Below are positions 8,826 through 17,522 of a DNA stretch of 58,364 nucleotides, piece by piece; the first letter of the stretch is position 1, and every line of letters starts with the position of its first letter. A program made the position numbers and the translations under genes. This DNA is from an uncultured Oscillospiraceae bacterium. GTDB lineage: Bacteria > Bacillota > Clostridia > Oscillospirales > Oscillospiraceae. The notes below the pieces were generated by a model. The model saw only the letters and a program-made list of their open reading frames with translations. It had not been told where the DNA came from and did not search any database. The stretch spans positions 1-58,364 of the forward strand of contig CAJURY010000012.1 in NCBI GenBank assembly GCA_910589155.1. The letters run 5' to 3'.

Positions 8826-9374
8826 ATGCAGAATGATATTGAGCGCATCCTCCTGACTGAGGAAGAAATCCGTGACCGGATTGCAGAGCTTGGACAAAAG
8901 CTCACCGAAGAATACAAGGGCAAAAATCCTGTCTTTATTGGCATTTTAAAAGGCGTTGTAGTCTTTTTCGCCGACATGATCCGCGCAATCCCCATTGAAA
9001 GCCAAATTGACTTCATGTGCGTTTCCTCCTATGGAAACGGTACGGAGTCTACCGGTATTATCAACGTAAAAAAAGATATTTCCGTAGACATCGCCGGTCG
9101 CCATGTAGTCATATTGGAGGATATTCTGGATACCGGTCTAACCCTTTCCCATACCATTCGTTATCTGCAAAGCAAAAAGCCCGCTTCCCTGAAAATCTGC
9201 ACCCTCTTGGATAAACCTGCCAGGCGGAAATCCGAGGTGCAGGCAGACTATATCGGTTTCACCATTCCTGATCTTTTTGTGGTAGGCTACGGTCTGGACT
9301 TTCAGGAACGCTATCGCAATTTGCCCTATGTAGGCATTTTAAAACCCCAAGCATATTTACACAGTAAGGAGTAA
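8826..9374 (+). CDS. hpt: Hypoxanthine phosphoribosyltransferase
   Basis: A 182-residue type I phosphoribosyltransferase that salvages hypoxanthine and guanine with PRPP to give IMP and GMP. The PRPP-binding loop VVILEDILDTGLT lies at about residues 93-105, with the SSYGNGTESTG loop and a C-terminal DFQERYRNLPYVG motif. AAAGAGGT stands upstream of the ATG. It sits 22 bases after tilS and 6 bases before ftsH, so it is translationally close to both. Confidence 0.95.
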   Translation: MQNDIERILLTEEEIRDRIAELGQKLTEEYKGKNPVFIGILKGVVVFFADMIRAIPIESQIDFMCVSSYGNGTESTGIINVKKDISVDIAGRHVVILEDILDTGLTLSHTIRYLQSKKPASLKICTLLDKPARRKSEVQADYIGFTIPDLFVVGYGLDFQERYRNLPYVGILKPQAYLHSKE

Positions 9375-9380
9375 TCGCCA

Positions 9381-11243
9381 TTGAATCAACGTAAAGCCGT
9401 CAATTTTATTCCGCTGCTTCTCATGCTGCTGACTTTGTTTTCGATTGTAGCATATGTTTTTCAAAGTCTTAACACAGTAAACCTGCCCTATTCGGATTTG
9501 GTGGAGCTTTTTGAAAAAGAACAAGTCTCCTCCTTTGAGGCCGGAAACAACATCATCAAGCTGGAACTGCGTGAGCCCTACGAGGGCAGAACCAGTCTGC
9601 GCGCCACATTCAGCAACGAAACCGCTTTCCGGCAGGAAATGGGAGAACTGCTGAAAAGTCAGTTGGCATCCGGCGTGTTGGAAACTTACAACTTCCTCCC
9701 CGAATCCAAGCCCTCCATCTTTACACAGGCGCTGCCTTATTTACTGGCTGGTACTGTCCTGTTGACCCTGTGGATGTTTATGGCCGCCCGCGCCAATGGC
9801 AATGGCAATCCCATGGCCAGCTTCGGCAAAGCAAATACGAACACAAACAAAGACAAGCGCGTGACCTTCGACGATGTGGCTGGCGCGGATGAGGAAAAAG
9901 CAGAATTGCAGGAAGTTGTCAGCTTCCTGCGTGATCCCGATCAATTCGCCGGTATCGGCGCTACAATTCCAAAAGGCTTTTTGATGGTTGGCCCTCCGGG
10001 TACTGGCAAAACGCTGCTGGCAAGGGCAGTCGCGGGAGAATCTGACGTGCGCTTTCTCTCCATTTCAGGCTCAGACTTTATGGAGCTTTACGTTGGCGTT
10101 GGCGCAAGTCGCGTGCGCGATCTGTTCGCACAGGCAAAAAGAATTGCGCCGGCTGTAATTTTTATTGATGAAATTGACGCCATCGGCCGCCAGAGAGGTT
10201 CCGGTATTGGCGGCGGACATGACGAGCGAGAGCAGACCTTAAATCAGCTTCTTGTAGAAATGGACGGCTTCGAGAAAAATGAAAACGTCATTGTTTTAGC
10301 CGCCACAAACCGAGCTGATATTCTTGACCCGGCGCTGCTCCGCCCCGGTCGGTTTGACCGGCAGATTCATGTAGGCGTTCCTGTGGCCTCCGGTCGTGAG
10401 GATATTTTGAAAGTTCACGCAAAAGGAAAGCGATTGGCAGAGGACGTTGACTTGCATGCCGTAGCGCAGGCCACTGCCGGATTCACAGGCGCGGATCTTG
10501 CAAATCTCCTCAATGAAGCTGCAATTCTTGCCGTGCGGAACCATCACCCTGCCCTTACCATGCAGGATCTCGACGAAGCCATGATGAAAATTTTGGCTGG
10601 TCCTGAGAAAAAGAGCTGGAAAATGCTAGAGCGGGAACGGCAATGCACCGCAATTCACGAGGCTGGTCATGCAATCGCCTCTTATCACCTGCCCACCAAC
10701 GAGCCAGTGCACAAAATCACCATCATCCCCAGGGGCAACGCACTTGGCATGACCATTTATTCTCATACCCATGACACCTTTGGTATGACTAGAAACGAAA
10801 TGTTTGAGCAGATTGTAAGCTTGTTGGGCGGTCGCGTGGCGGAACAGCTTTTCCTACAGGATATTTCCACCGGCGCTTCCAACGACTTGCAGCGCGCCTC
10901 TGATCTTGCACGGGACATGGTTGGGAAATATGGTATGAGCGACGCCATTGGTCCCGTATCTTATATCAGCAGCAACGAGGTCTTTATTGGGCGAGACTAC
11001 GAAAAGACTAAGTCGTATTCTGAGCGTGTGGCAAGCGATATGGACGCGGCAGTTCGCGCAATCGTGGAAGAAGCTTATGCCAAATGCGAGGAAATTCTCA
11101 AAGCTGAGGAAAGTAAGCTGCATCAGGTTGCAGATTTCCTACTGGCGCATGAATCCATGTCTGATATACAGTTTATCGCCTGTATGGAAGGCAAAAAGAT
11201 CCCTGATGATGCAGACCAATCCTTTTTCCAAAGTCCTTCTTAA
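9381..11243 (+). CDS. ftsH: ATP-dependent zinc metalloprotease FtsH
   Basis: A 620-residue membrane AAA+ protease. It starts at TTG 9381 with TAAGGAG 9 bases upstream. Two N-terminal membrane segments (about residues 10-30 and 113-133) flank an extracytoplasmic domain. The AAA domain has Walker A GPPGTGKT (about 204-211), Walker B IFIDEIDAIG and the second region of homology. The zinc protease motif HEAGH is at about 426-430. It degrades misfolded membrane proteins and regulatory proteins. It ends the tilS-hpt-ftsH run and is followed by a strong terminator. Confidence 0.96.
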   Translation: MNQRKAVNFIPLLLMLLTLFSIVAYVFQSLNTVNLPYSDLVELFEKEQVSSFEAGNNIIKLELREPYEGRTSLRATFSNETAFRQEMGELLKSQLASGVLETYNFLPESKPSIFTQALPYLLAGTVLLTLWMFMAARANGNGNPMASFGKANTNTNKDKRVTFDDVAGADEEKAELQEVVSFLRDPDQFAGIGATIPKGFLMVGPPGTGKTLLARAVAGESDVRFLSISGSDFMELYVGVGASRVRDLFAQAKRIAPAVIFIDEIDAIGRQRGSGIGGGHDEREQTLNQLLVEMDGFEKNENVIVLAATNRADILDPALLRPGRFDRQIHVGVPVASGREDILKVHAKGKRLAEDVDLHAVAQATAGFTGADLANLLNEAAILAVRNHHPALTMQDLDEAMMKILAGPEKKSWKMLERERQCTAIHEAGHAIASYHLPTNEPVHKITIIPRGNALGMTIYSHTHDTFGMTRNEMFEQIVSLLGGRVAEQLFLQDISTGASNDLQRASDLARDMVGKYGMSDAIGPVSYISSNEVFIGRDYEKTKSYSERVASDMDAAVRAIVEEAYAKCEEILKAEESKLHQVADFLLAHESMSDIQFIACMEGKKIPDDADQSFFQSPS

Positions 11244-11252
11244 AAGTGTCAA

Positions 11253-11287
11253 CCGGCTGAAGCAAAAATTGCTTCAGCCGGATTTTT
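11253..11287 (+). terminator. Rho-independent terminator after ftsH
   Basis: CCGGCTGAAGCAA (11253-11265) pairs perfectly with TTGCTTCAGCCGG (11269-11281) around AAA, followed by ATTTTTCT. It lies 10 bases after the ftsH stop. Confidence 0.95.
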
Positions 11288-11366
11288 CTATTGACAAGGC
11301 AAATCGTGCGAATCAAAACAGCAATCCTGCAAAAGCTATGCACATACTAAATTGGAGGCTAAAACC

Positions 11367-12341
11367 ATGTGCACAGCCGCAACCTACAAAACAAAAGATT
11401 TTTACTTTGGCAGAACTTTGGACTATGAATTTTCCTATGGAGATGAAATTGTCGTGACTCCGCGCAATTATCCCCTTCCCTTTCGCCAAATGCCAACCAT
11501 AGAAAACCACTATGCCATGATTGGCATGGCGCACGTCGCGGCGGACTACCCCCTTTACTATGAAGCAGTCAACGAAAAAGGATTGGGTATGGCGGGTCTC
11601 AATTTCGTTGGTAATGCTCATTACCAGGATGAACTGGAATACAAAAACAACATTGCCACATTTGAATTGATTCCATGGATACTTGCGCAGTGCGCCACTA
11701 TCAAACAGGCGCAGTCCATTTTGGAGAAAATTAATCTCACCACGGAAGCCTTCAGCGAAGCGCTGCCCCCTGCGCAGCTTCATTGGCTTTTGGCCGACCG
11801 GGAAGAATGCATTGTTGTGGAGGCTGTGAAGGAAGGACTATTTGTCTATCCCAACCCTACAGGCATCTTGACAAACAATCCGCCGTTCCCAACGCAGCTA
11901 TTTCAGCTCAACAACTATATGCATTTATCTACCCAGCCGCCAGAAAACCACTTTTCCAGTGCGCTTCCTTTGCTGCCTTACGGTCGGGGCATGGGCGCTC
12001 TGGGACTTCCCGGCGATCTTTCCTCCCAATCCCGCTTTGTGCGGGCGTCCTTTGTGAAAATGAACTCTGTTTCCGGCGATTCAGAACCGGAAAGTGTCAG
12101 CCAGTTCTTCCACATTCTAAACGCTGTGGATCAGCAAAGGGGCTGCTGCGAAGTGGAAGCAGGAAAATACGAAATGACTTTGTATACCTGCTGCTGCAAT
12201 GCGGACAAAGGAGTTTATTACTATACCACTTACGACAATCACCAAATCAGCGCCGTGGATTTACACAAGGAAAATCTCGATGGCTTTAAGCTGATGCGAT
12301 ATGCCCCAATTTCTACGGAACAAATTCACATGCAAAATTAG
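11367..12341 (+). CDS. bsh: Choloylglycine hydrolase family amidase, probable bile salt hydrolase
   Basis: A 324-residue Ntn hydrolase. ATG 11367 is chosen because the next codon is Cys, the catalytic nucleophile exposed once Met is removed, and because TTGGAGG lies upstream. Family residues are visible: Cys2, Arg16 and Asp19 (FGRTLDYEF), Asn near 170 (ILTNNPPF) and Arg near 225 (SRFVRASF). The segment GMGALGLPGDLSSQSRFVRASF, shown here in its parts GMGALGLPGD and LSSQSRFVR, is closer to bile salt hydrolases than to penicillin V acylases. No signal peptide is seen, so it acts in the cytoplasm, removing glycine or taurine from conjugated bile acids. It is monocistronic between two hairpins. 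Substrate preference is inferred. Confidence 0.85.
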   Translation: MCTAATYKTKDFYFGRTLDYEFSYGDEIVVTPRNYPLPFRQMPTIENHYAMIGMAHVAADYPLYYEAVNEKGLGMAGLNFVGNAHYQDELEYKNNIATFELIPWILAQCATIKQAQSILEKINLTTEAFSEALPPAQLHWLLADREECIVVEAVKEGLFVYPNPTGILTNNPPFPTQLFQLNNYMHLSTQPPENHFSSALPLLPYGRGMGALGLPGDLSSQSRFVRASFVKMNSVSGDSEPESVSQFFHILNAVDQQRGCCEVEAGKYEMTLYTCCCNADKGVYYYTTYDNHQISAVDLHKENLDGFKLMRYAPISTEQIHMQN

Positions 12342-12367
12342 TCGTGGTTTTACAAAACCACGACTAA
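12338..12367. terminator. Long perfect hairpin between convergent genes
   Basis: TTAGTCGTGGTTTT (12338-12351) pairs with AAAACCACGACTAA (12354-12367), overlapping the bile-salt-hydrolase stop codon. The U-tract is internal to the stem rather than after it, so termination strength is uncertain. It may serve both convergent genes. Confidence 0.55.
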
Positions 12368-12390
12368 TTGCACTCTTGGCGAATGCGGCA

Positions 12391-13626
12391 TTACACCCCA
12401 GCATCGATCAGCATCAGTTCATCATCCTGCACAGATAAATAAACTGTCTTTGCGCCTTCATCCGAACAGTATTGCAGTTGCAAATTCAGCATTTGTGCCT
12501 GCGTAGATACCTCCAGACATACCGCATCCTGCTGGGACAAAAAATTGGCAGCGTATAAATCTGACTCAACAACCGCCTGTCCATTCACCCACGCAATTTG
12601 ACTGATGCGCAGTTCCGGCAAAAACGTATCTGTGGTGATTAAAATATAATTTTGGGAACCATCCAAATGTAATGTTTCAACGCTGGTATCATCCAGCGAC
12701 GGCACATTTTCTGTAAGCTCCACGCGCAAAGTTACGCCGGAATAATTGACTTCTCTTGGCAGATATTTGGGCTTCAATATTTGACCCAGCGCTCCGTAAC
12801 GCAGCAGAACCGTTTGGGTTCCTAACGTATTTGCCGCAGAACTTCCACCTAAAAAGAGCAAAAGTCCCTCATCGCTCAAGCACCATGGCATTGGAGAGCC
12901 GTCATACGCCGCATCAGTCAACGCCTCAAAGTAATTGCTTATCATACTTTTGCTGTCTGCATCAGATTGAAAATAATTTGATACAGCAACTAGCTGCTCG
13001 TATGCAGCTTGAGACAAGGCCTCCATACCACCATCCAAAAGCAGCTCCTCCAATTTAAGCTGCTTTCCAGTTGTCAGGTCAAAAGTAATTCCTGCTTTTT
13101 GATTGCAGACGGTGGAATCATCATAAAACTGGTTTGTATAGACCAAAAGCGAGAGAAAATCCTCGTTTAGACAAAGAATATCATAAGATTCAAAATAACT
13201 TACATTGGAGAATGCTTTCAGCTCCTCTCCCCCATCCGCTTTTAAATAAATCTCCTCAGACGAAGAATGGATACGATAGGAAACCATGTTTAAAGCCGCG
13301 TTGATCTCCTCGGCAACCAGAGGATTTTCTGTATCTGAAAATTTCAGCTCAAATTTCTGTGCCGAAGCGAAAGACACAACACTTTCAGATTCCTCTAAAA
13401 TCGTCATGTCAAGCGCTGCAGGTTGTGCAGTAATTGAGATGGAACGTTTACCTTTGTCCAGCGCAGTTTCCACTCCAGCCAATACATCAGTTGGCGCAGC
13501 TTCCATGGGAGCCTGAACAGAAGAAGGAATATTCTGGGTTAACTCATCCACAGCAAGCTTTTGCGCACTGCCGCAGCCCGCCAGAAATACGAAGAAAAAC
13601 ACCCATACCACAACAAGTCTTTTCAC
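12391..13626 (-). CDS. Lipoprotein with a DUF3298-like domain
   Basis: A 411-residue predicted lipoprotein. GTG 13626 is chosen because GGAGGTGG lies just upstream; the in-frame ATG at 13641 has no site. A short signal peptide with lipobox LAGC (Cys at about residue 18) anchors it to the outer face of the membrane. The middle (about residues 150-280: ITFDLTTGKQLKLEELL, then a TDAAYDGSPMPWCLSDEGLLL-type stretch) resembles the DUF3298/RsiV C-terminal fold found in surface proteins. No catalytic role can be assigned. It has its own promoter (13649-13677) and is convergent with the bile salt hydrolase. Confidence 0.7.
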   Translation of the reverse strand: MKRLVVVWVFFFVFLAGCGSAQKLAVDELTQNIPSSVQAPMEAAPTDVLAGVETALDKGKRSISITAQPAALDMTILEESESVVSFASAQKFELKFSDTENPLVAEEINAALNMVSYRIHSSSEEIYLKADGGEELKAFSNVSYFESYDILCLNEDFLSLLVYTNQFYDDSTVCNQKAGITFDLTTGKQLKLEELLLDGGMEALSQAAYEQLVAVSNYFQSDADSKSMISNYFEALTDAAYDGSPMPWCLSDEGLLLFLGGSSAANTLGTQTVLLRYGALGQILKPKYLPREVNYSGVTLRVELTENVPSLDDTSVETLHLDGSQNYILITTDTFLPELRISQIAWVNGQAVVESDLYAANFLSQQDAVCLEVSTQAQMLNLQLQYCSDEGAKTVYLSVQDDELMLIDAGV

Positions 13627-13648
13627 AGCTCCACCTCCCATTTAGTGT

Positions 13649-13677
13649 ATCATAGCATAAAAAGCGTATATTTTCAA
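13649..13677 (-). promoter_or_regulatory. Promoter of the lipoprotein gene
   Basis: On the minus strand TTGAAA (13677-13672), a 17-base spacer and TATGAT (13654-13649), 22 bases before the GTG start. Confidence 0.75.
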
Positions 13678-13724
13678 TGCAAAAAGCAAAGATATGCAAA
13701 CTTAAGATCTAAAGTTTTACCGAT

Positions 13725-13763
13725 CAAAAATAAAGTGCGCTCCATACGATAGTATGGGCGCAC
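13725..13763 (-). terminator. Terminator of the RiPP-like operon
   Basis: On the minus strand GTGCGCCCATAC (13763-13752) pairs with GTATGGAGCGCAC (13747-13735) with one bulge, followed by TTTATTTTTG. It is 12 bases beyond the nucleotidyltransferase stop. Confidence 0.88.
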
Positions 13764-13775
13764 CGGATATAAAAT

Positions 13776-14993
13776 TTACAGACCCCAATTATCAATAAAT
13801 GTTTCTCGAATTTCAATCTGTTTGCGATTCACATAGGGGTCTTTGAGAATTTTTTGGCTGTGTGCAAATTTATAGCGCAAACAATAATAAAAGCGGTAAA
13901 TCCACGCCGCAGGCAAAAGCCAGGGGCGGCCATCTAAAAATGAGTACCACTCAATTTCTCTCATATTCTGATAGGAGGGGAAAAAATGCCGCACTGTCAT
14001 GGTAAGCGCAGAAGCATAATAAGAATTTTTTTTGACGGTATGCACCCCCTTTGTTGAAGAAGCAACCGCATTTTCAGGATTTTGAAATCCAAAAACACCA
14101 TCCAAAAACGCTTTTTGTGTGACGCACTCAAAAAATTCTTCCGAAAGCTTACCTGTTTGAATGGGGAATCCAATCCCAAACCAGCGCTCACATAAAGCCG
14201 AGCAGGTTTCCGCAAACTTCAAAAGGCGCAGCCGCTCCAACTCGCTGGTAATCCAATCCCAGCGCATTCTTTCACCAACTTTTTGAACCATCAGCGCCAT
14301 ATCCACAAAAGGACGGAAGCCGCTTCCTTTATGCAAAATATGCTTGGCGGTATGCGCGATTAAATACAGAAAATGAAAACTTTCATCTACTTCAAAACGG
14401 GTGACGCCGGGCAAGGACCTTGCGTACTCCCATGCGCCGTCAAAATACCCTTGGTAATCAAAATCATTGGCCATAGGTTCGTAAAAAATATGATCATGAA
14501 TTTCATAGTGATTTACATCACGATCATAGGACCAAACTGCTTCCGTATCTGAAAAAAAAGTATACCCAAGATCTCTCATCAGTTCATCCACACGGGCACG
14601 ATCTTCCGTATGAATTAAAAAGTCTACATCGCCCATTGTACGAAGCTGCCATACTGGATAATACTGCGAAAGAACCGACCCTTTTACAGGCAAAAATGCA
14701 ATCTGATGTGCTGTAAGCACAGCCTCCAGCGCAGAAAAATCCTCTTTGCGGCAGACAGCATAGAAAACCTCAGCGGCAAAACGGTTACGCAAATCAGAAA
14801 GAAACAATGCATGCTCCGGCATACCAGACAGCGCGTCACGAAGCTGCACATAAGCAATTCCGCTCATACTTTGAATTCGTATGATATATTGCAGACGAAC
14901 CCAATCTACGAGATCAGGCTGCACAACAGTCTTACGTCCCCATATGTGATCCGCCAGCAAGGTAAGATAAAGCTGGTGCGTACTATCCATCAT
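13776..14993 (-). CDS. Nucleotidyltransferase family protein (NTP_transf_5-like), RiPP-associated
   Basis: A 405-residue protein with a minimal nucleotidyltransferase core: FLPVKGSVLSQYYP (about residues 100-113, the K-G-S/T-like motif) and MGDVDFLI (120-127, the metal-binding D-x-D). The rest is mostly helical. In lasso-peptide loci such as that of paeninodin, proteins of this type accompany an HPr-kinase-like kinase and are thought to add groups to the peptide. Here it is the last gene of the operon, overlapping the PqqD-like gene by 11 bases. I infer that it tailors the locus peptide or its phosphorylated form. The substrate is unknown. Confidence 0.75.
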   Translation of the reverse strand: MMDSTHQLYLTLLADHIWGRKTVVQPDLVDWVRLQYIIRIQSMSGIAYVQLRDALSGMPEHALFLSDLRNRFAAEVFYAVCRKEDFSALEAVLTAHQIAFLPVKGSVLSQYYPVWQLRTMGDVDFLIHTEDRARVDELMRDLGYTFFSDTEAVWSYDRDVNHYEIHDHIFYEPMANDFDYQGYFDGAWEYARSLPGVTRFEVDESFHFLYLIAHTAKHILHKGSGFRPFVDMALMVQKVGERMRWDWITSELERLRLLKFAETCSALCERWFGIGFPIQTGKLSEEFFECVTQKAFLDGVFGFQNPENAVASSTKGVHTVKKNSYYASALTMTVRHFFPSYQNMREIEWYSFLDGRPWLLPAAWIYRFYYCLRYKFAHSQKILKDPYVNRKQIEIRETFIDNWGL

Positions 14994-15270
14994 TGTTTGT
15001 ATCCTCGCACAAAAAGCCCTTTTCCATCATAGAGGCGCAAAAAGTCCGTACATCTTTTGCAATTTTATCAGCAACAGTTGGAAAGCGCTTTTGCAAAGCA
15101 GAAATGATTTCCTCAATCGGCTCACCCCGTTCTACACTCTCCCAGATCAACCGCCCAGAGGAATTCAACTGGGTATAGCGACTAGAACAAAAGGGGCGAG
15201 CCTCTCGCGTTGCGATAACCAGAAATTCATCGCAAACAACCGTACTGATAACGCCGTTTCTAATTTTCAT
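14983..15270 (-). CDS. PqqD family peptide chaperone (RiPP recognition element)
   Basis: A 95-residue protein with the PqqD/RRE layout: strands carrying LVIATREARPF and YTQLNSSGRLIWESV (about residues 16-48), then a helical half with GEPIEEIISALQKRF. PqqD-like domains bind the leader of a precursor peptide and present it to tailoring enzymes. The start ATG 15270 lies 3 bases after the kinase stop, and the gene overlaps the nucleotidyltransferase start, so all three are tightly coupled. This gene is the main reason to read the locus as a RiPP pathway. Confidence 0.82.
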   Translation of the reverse strand: MKIRNGVISTVVCDEFLVIATREARPFCSSRYTQLNSSGRLIWESVERGEPIEEIISALQKRFPTVADKIAKDVRTFCASMMEKGFLCEDTNNDG

Positions 15271-15273
15271 ATC

Positions 15274-15990
15274 TCAAAACCTCTCTTGCAAAGCGTCGTG
15301 AAGCAAAACGGCTGACGCAGGATCACCTCTATTTTCAAGGAGAAGCACAGGAATTGTTTGAAGAATTTTCTCCAGAAAAGCACTATTTTTCCGATACAGA
15401 TTTTCAGATTCATCCGGGCAGAAAAACTGTCCAAACAAAGGCAAAATTGCCTCTGAAACCGTCATTTCAGAAAGTTTGTTTTCCGGCTTCTGCCGCAAAT
15501 AAACCAATGCAGCCAGGGGGAACGGCTCATGGTTATATCCAAAATTTTCTTTGCCCTGCCATGGGCTTGCGTGAACCAGAATTTCGCCATTTTCACAAAA
15601 TTGCAAAATCGGCTTATCACCGTTTAAAATAGAGGCCGCGTCAGGATACTGCTTGAGCCAATGCATCGCTTGGGTTGTTTTGCCTGTCCCGCTAGGCGCA
15701 GTGAAAATAAACGCTTTTTTATGAAATCTCATTGCGCCGCCATGATACATACACCGCTGATATTGCGGAAGCATCGCAGCAAAGCGGCGGCGCAGCGCAA
15801 CCATCTCAACACCGGCAGGCGCCGTCCTGGGACGGCAATATGGAAGCGCGTCCTCCATGTCTGCGTCTGTTACAGACACGCTGCATAGAGGAGCGTCTAC
15901 TTTTTCTGCACAAAAAGGACTAAAATAATTCCCGCAGTCGCTATAACGGAAATTTATCTCAAAGGGCAATCCAGATATTTCAACAATCAT
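15274..15990 (-). CDS. HPr-kinase-like peptide kinase
   Basis: A 238-residue protein with the HprK/PEP-carboxykinase-like fold. The P-loop is TAPSGTGKTTQ (about residues 97-107), after the GGAMRFHKKAF strand; NGDKPIL (about 123-129) supplies the metal-binding Asp; HASPWQGKENFG follows. Homologues in lasso-peptide loci phosphorylate a Ser of the precursor peptide. It lacks the N-terminal half of true HPr kinases and is not near HPr genes. It lies upstream of the PqqD-like and nucleotidyltransferase genes in one operon. A small GGGGAA/TTCCCC hairpin (16000-16018) ends 9 bases before the ATG and may limit its translation. Confidence 0.8.
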   Translation of the reverse strand: MIVEISGLPFEINFRYSDCGNYFSPFCAEKVDAPLCSVSVTDADMEDALPYCRPRTAPAGVEMVALRRRFAAMLPQYQRCMYHGGAMRFHKKAFIFTAPSGTGKTTQAMHWLKQYPDAASILNGDKPILQFCENGEILVHASPWQGKENFGYNHEPFPLAALVYLRQKPENKLSEMTVSEAILPLFGQFFCPDESENLYRKNSAFLEKILQTIPVLLLENRGDPASAVLLHDALQERF

Positions 15991-16081
15991 AATTTCAGCG
16001 GGGAAGCAATGATTCCCCTTCCAATCCCTTCCTAAACAGCATGGCGATTTATCGAATCAAAGCAGCACAAATAACAAAACG

Positions 16082-16116
16082 CCGGACAACTGGCAGCTGC
16101 GCCACCAGCCATCCGG
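16082..16116 (-). terminator. Intra-operon hairpin with T-run (attenuator) between the peptide and kinase genes
   Basis: On the minus strand CCGGA (16116-16112) and CTGG pair with CCAG and TCCGG (16086-16082), with symmetrical interior loops, followed by CGTTTTGTTATTTG. It lies 74 bases after the small peptide gene. Such leaky terminators often lower expression of modification enzymes relative to a precursor peptide; that role is inferred. Confidence 0.5.
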
Positions 16117-16189
16117 CTATAGACCTGCTTTCGATATAATCACGAAAAAGTCATATATGCCCTAAAGCATCCGCTCTTTCAAGTTTTAT

Positions 16190-16312
16190 TTACGGATTTT
16201 CATCGGTGCCAAAACCACTGTAAGATATATCAGGATCTCCGATCCCACCGCTTCCGGTACCGCCAGTTGCCAGGGGGGAAATCCAGTCATTCTCTTTATA
16301 AAGCTTCAACAT
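16190..16312 (-). CDS. Small Gly/Asp-rich peptide, candidate RiPP precursor (40 residues)
   Basis: An intact 40-codon gene: ATG 16312, TAA at 16190, with AAAGGAAGAG upstream of the start. It begins MLKLYKENDWISPLATGG (residues 1-18), a charged leader-like part. It continues with Gly/Ser/Thr- and Asp-rich sequence (GTGSGGIGDPDISYSGFG at 18-35) and ends TDENP. It sits 32 bases after the secreted-protein gene and upstream of the kinase, PqqD-like and nucleotidyltransferase genes, where a precursor is expected. The Ser and Thr residues give targets for phosphorylation. There is no Cys, and no lasso cyclase or B2 protease nearby, so a classical lasso product is unlikely. Precursor status is inferred from context. 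Confidence 0.65.
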   Translation of the reverse strand: MLKLYKENDWISPLATGGTGSGGIGDPDISYSGFGTDENP

Positions 16313-16344
16313 GGTAAACTCTTCCTTTCTTTTAAAGAGTAATA

Positions 16345-17211
16345 TTATCCCTCAAGCCCAGTAACGTTTGCATAGGGCACAATTGCGCTCTGAGCAGTGG
16401 AACCATAAATTATCGTACCTTCCAAAGTCACAAAGTAAAAACGGGCAGAAACAGTCTTGTTGACAGGAATATCGCTGACCTGCGTGCAGGCAATATAACC
16501 ATCGGTATCATTTGCAAAGCTGCCGCCCAAACCGCCATTAAAGCAGTTGGCCGTCTTAGGTGTCTGCGCGGAGAACGGAGCCACCGCAATATAAGTATAA
16601 ATGGTTTTCTTTTCAAGCGCTCTTACCCGCAGACCATCGATGATAGCACCCTTGTACAGGTTGCTGTCACCAGCGGAAGGAGCTGTGGACATAACGTGGC
16701 CATAGGTGTTGAAAATATCGCCGGGAACAGTGGAAAGCATAAACGTGCTGGCTGCTCTGGTTGCGCGGCTTGTATACGCAATGGTAAGCTTCGCGTAATC
16801 TGCATGGATGTACCATGCGTAAATGACGGAGCCGTCAGCCTGCAAAGTCTTGCCCGCTACGCTCTTGGAAGTCCAGGAATCACGATCCCAATCGTTTTCA
16901 GTCTGAGGAGCAGTGAACCAACCGGCAAACAAATACTTTACGCCGTTTTCTGTCTTAACGTCGCAATTCAAATCATAAGCGAGCTTTGTAATATCCATAG
17001 ACGCAACTTGCTCAGCATCGTACTTTGCAATCACTTCGCCAGTCATGCCATCAACAATTTGCAGACGATCTGCATCCGTATTTGCCTGGGAATCACTGAG
17101 CTGCTGATTCGGATTGGCACTTATTGTGGTCGCGGAAGCAATAACTGCAAAGCAGCTCAGGGCAAATACCATAACCAATGCCAGCATCAATGTGCGTTTC
17201 ATTTTTTTCAT
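16345..17211 (-). CDS. Secreted protein with one InlB-type B-repeat-like unit
   Basis: A 288-residue protein with AAAGGAGAAG before ATG 17211. A clear signal peptide (Lys-rich start, hydrophobic core, cleavage near ASA-TT at about residue 28) is followed by a domain with DMTGEVIAKYDAE-like text and KYLFAGWFTAP (about residues 92-103), reminiscent of Listeria-Bacteroides repeat (B-repeat) units. The C-terminal half is Thr/Ser/Ala-rich and predicted extracellular. It has no LPxTG anchor. It is the first complete gene of the RiPP-like operon. A decayed paralogue of its last 45 codons lies just upstream (17281-17420). It could be a surface partner or the delivery target of the peptide; that is speculation. 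Confidence 0.7.
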   Translation of the reverse strand: MKKMKRTLMLALVMVFALSCFAVIASATTISANPNQQLSDSQANTDADRLQIVDGMTGEVIAKYDAEQVASMDITKLAYDLNCDVKTENGVKYLFAGWFTAPQTENDWDRDSWTSKSVAGKTLQADGSVIYAWYIHADYAKLTIAYTSRATRAASTFMLSTVPGDIFNTYGHVMSTAPSAGDSNLYKGAIIDGLRVRALEKKTIYTYIAVAPFSAQTPKTANCFNGGLGGSFANDTDGYIACTQVSDIPVNKTVSARFYFVTLEGTIIYGSTAQSAIVPYANVTGLEG

Positions 17212-17280
17212 GATCTCTTCTCCTTTTAAATAAATGTATATATCCCTCCAGCCCAGCCTTACCCTATCTGGAGCAGTCTT

Positions 17281-17420
17281 TTACTGAGCAGTGGAATTAT
17301 AAATAGCGGCGCTTTCCATCGTCGCATCCGATGCAACGCAGAAACGCCATTTCTCCAACGGAAATGTGACGCCATTCTGATCATCATCGCTCAAACCATA
17401 CTGAAAACCGTTGGCAGTTC
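17281..17420 (-). pseudogene. Remnant of a second copy of the secreted protein (3' end only)
   Basis: On the minus strand the frame from about 17420 to the TAA at 17281 reads ANGFQYGLSDDDQNG, then VTFPLEKWRFCVAS, then IYNSTAQ and stop. It lines up with the downstream protein at ANCFNGGLGG ... KTVSARFYFVT ... IIYGSTAQ. There is no start codon and no 5' part. It lies between the operon promoter and the intact gene, so it is transcribed as part of the leader. Confidence 0.7.
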
Positions 17421-17522
17421 AGGGCTTGTACAAAATTTTTCAAGCCCTATTCCTTTTCAAAAAATTTTAAATTGAAAGCTGTTCGTGCAGTCCCCAAAAT
17501 GACCTAATTTTTACCTACTGTA

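Noticed and set aside
13776..16312. Calling the RiPP-like locus a lasso-peptide cluster
   Set aside because: No asparagine-synthetase-like cyclase and no B2 transglutaminase-like protease are present, and the peptide lacks a recognisable lasso core; only the kinase, PqqD and nucleotidyltransferase are shared.
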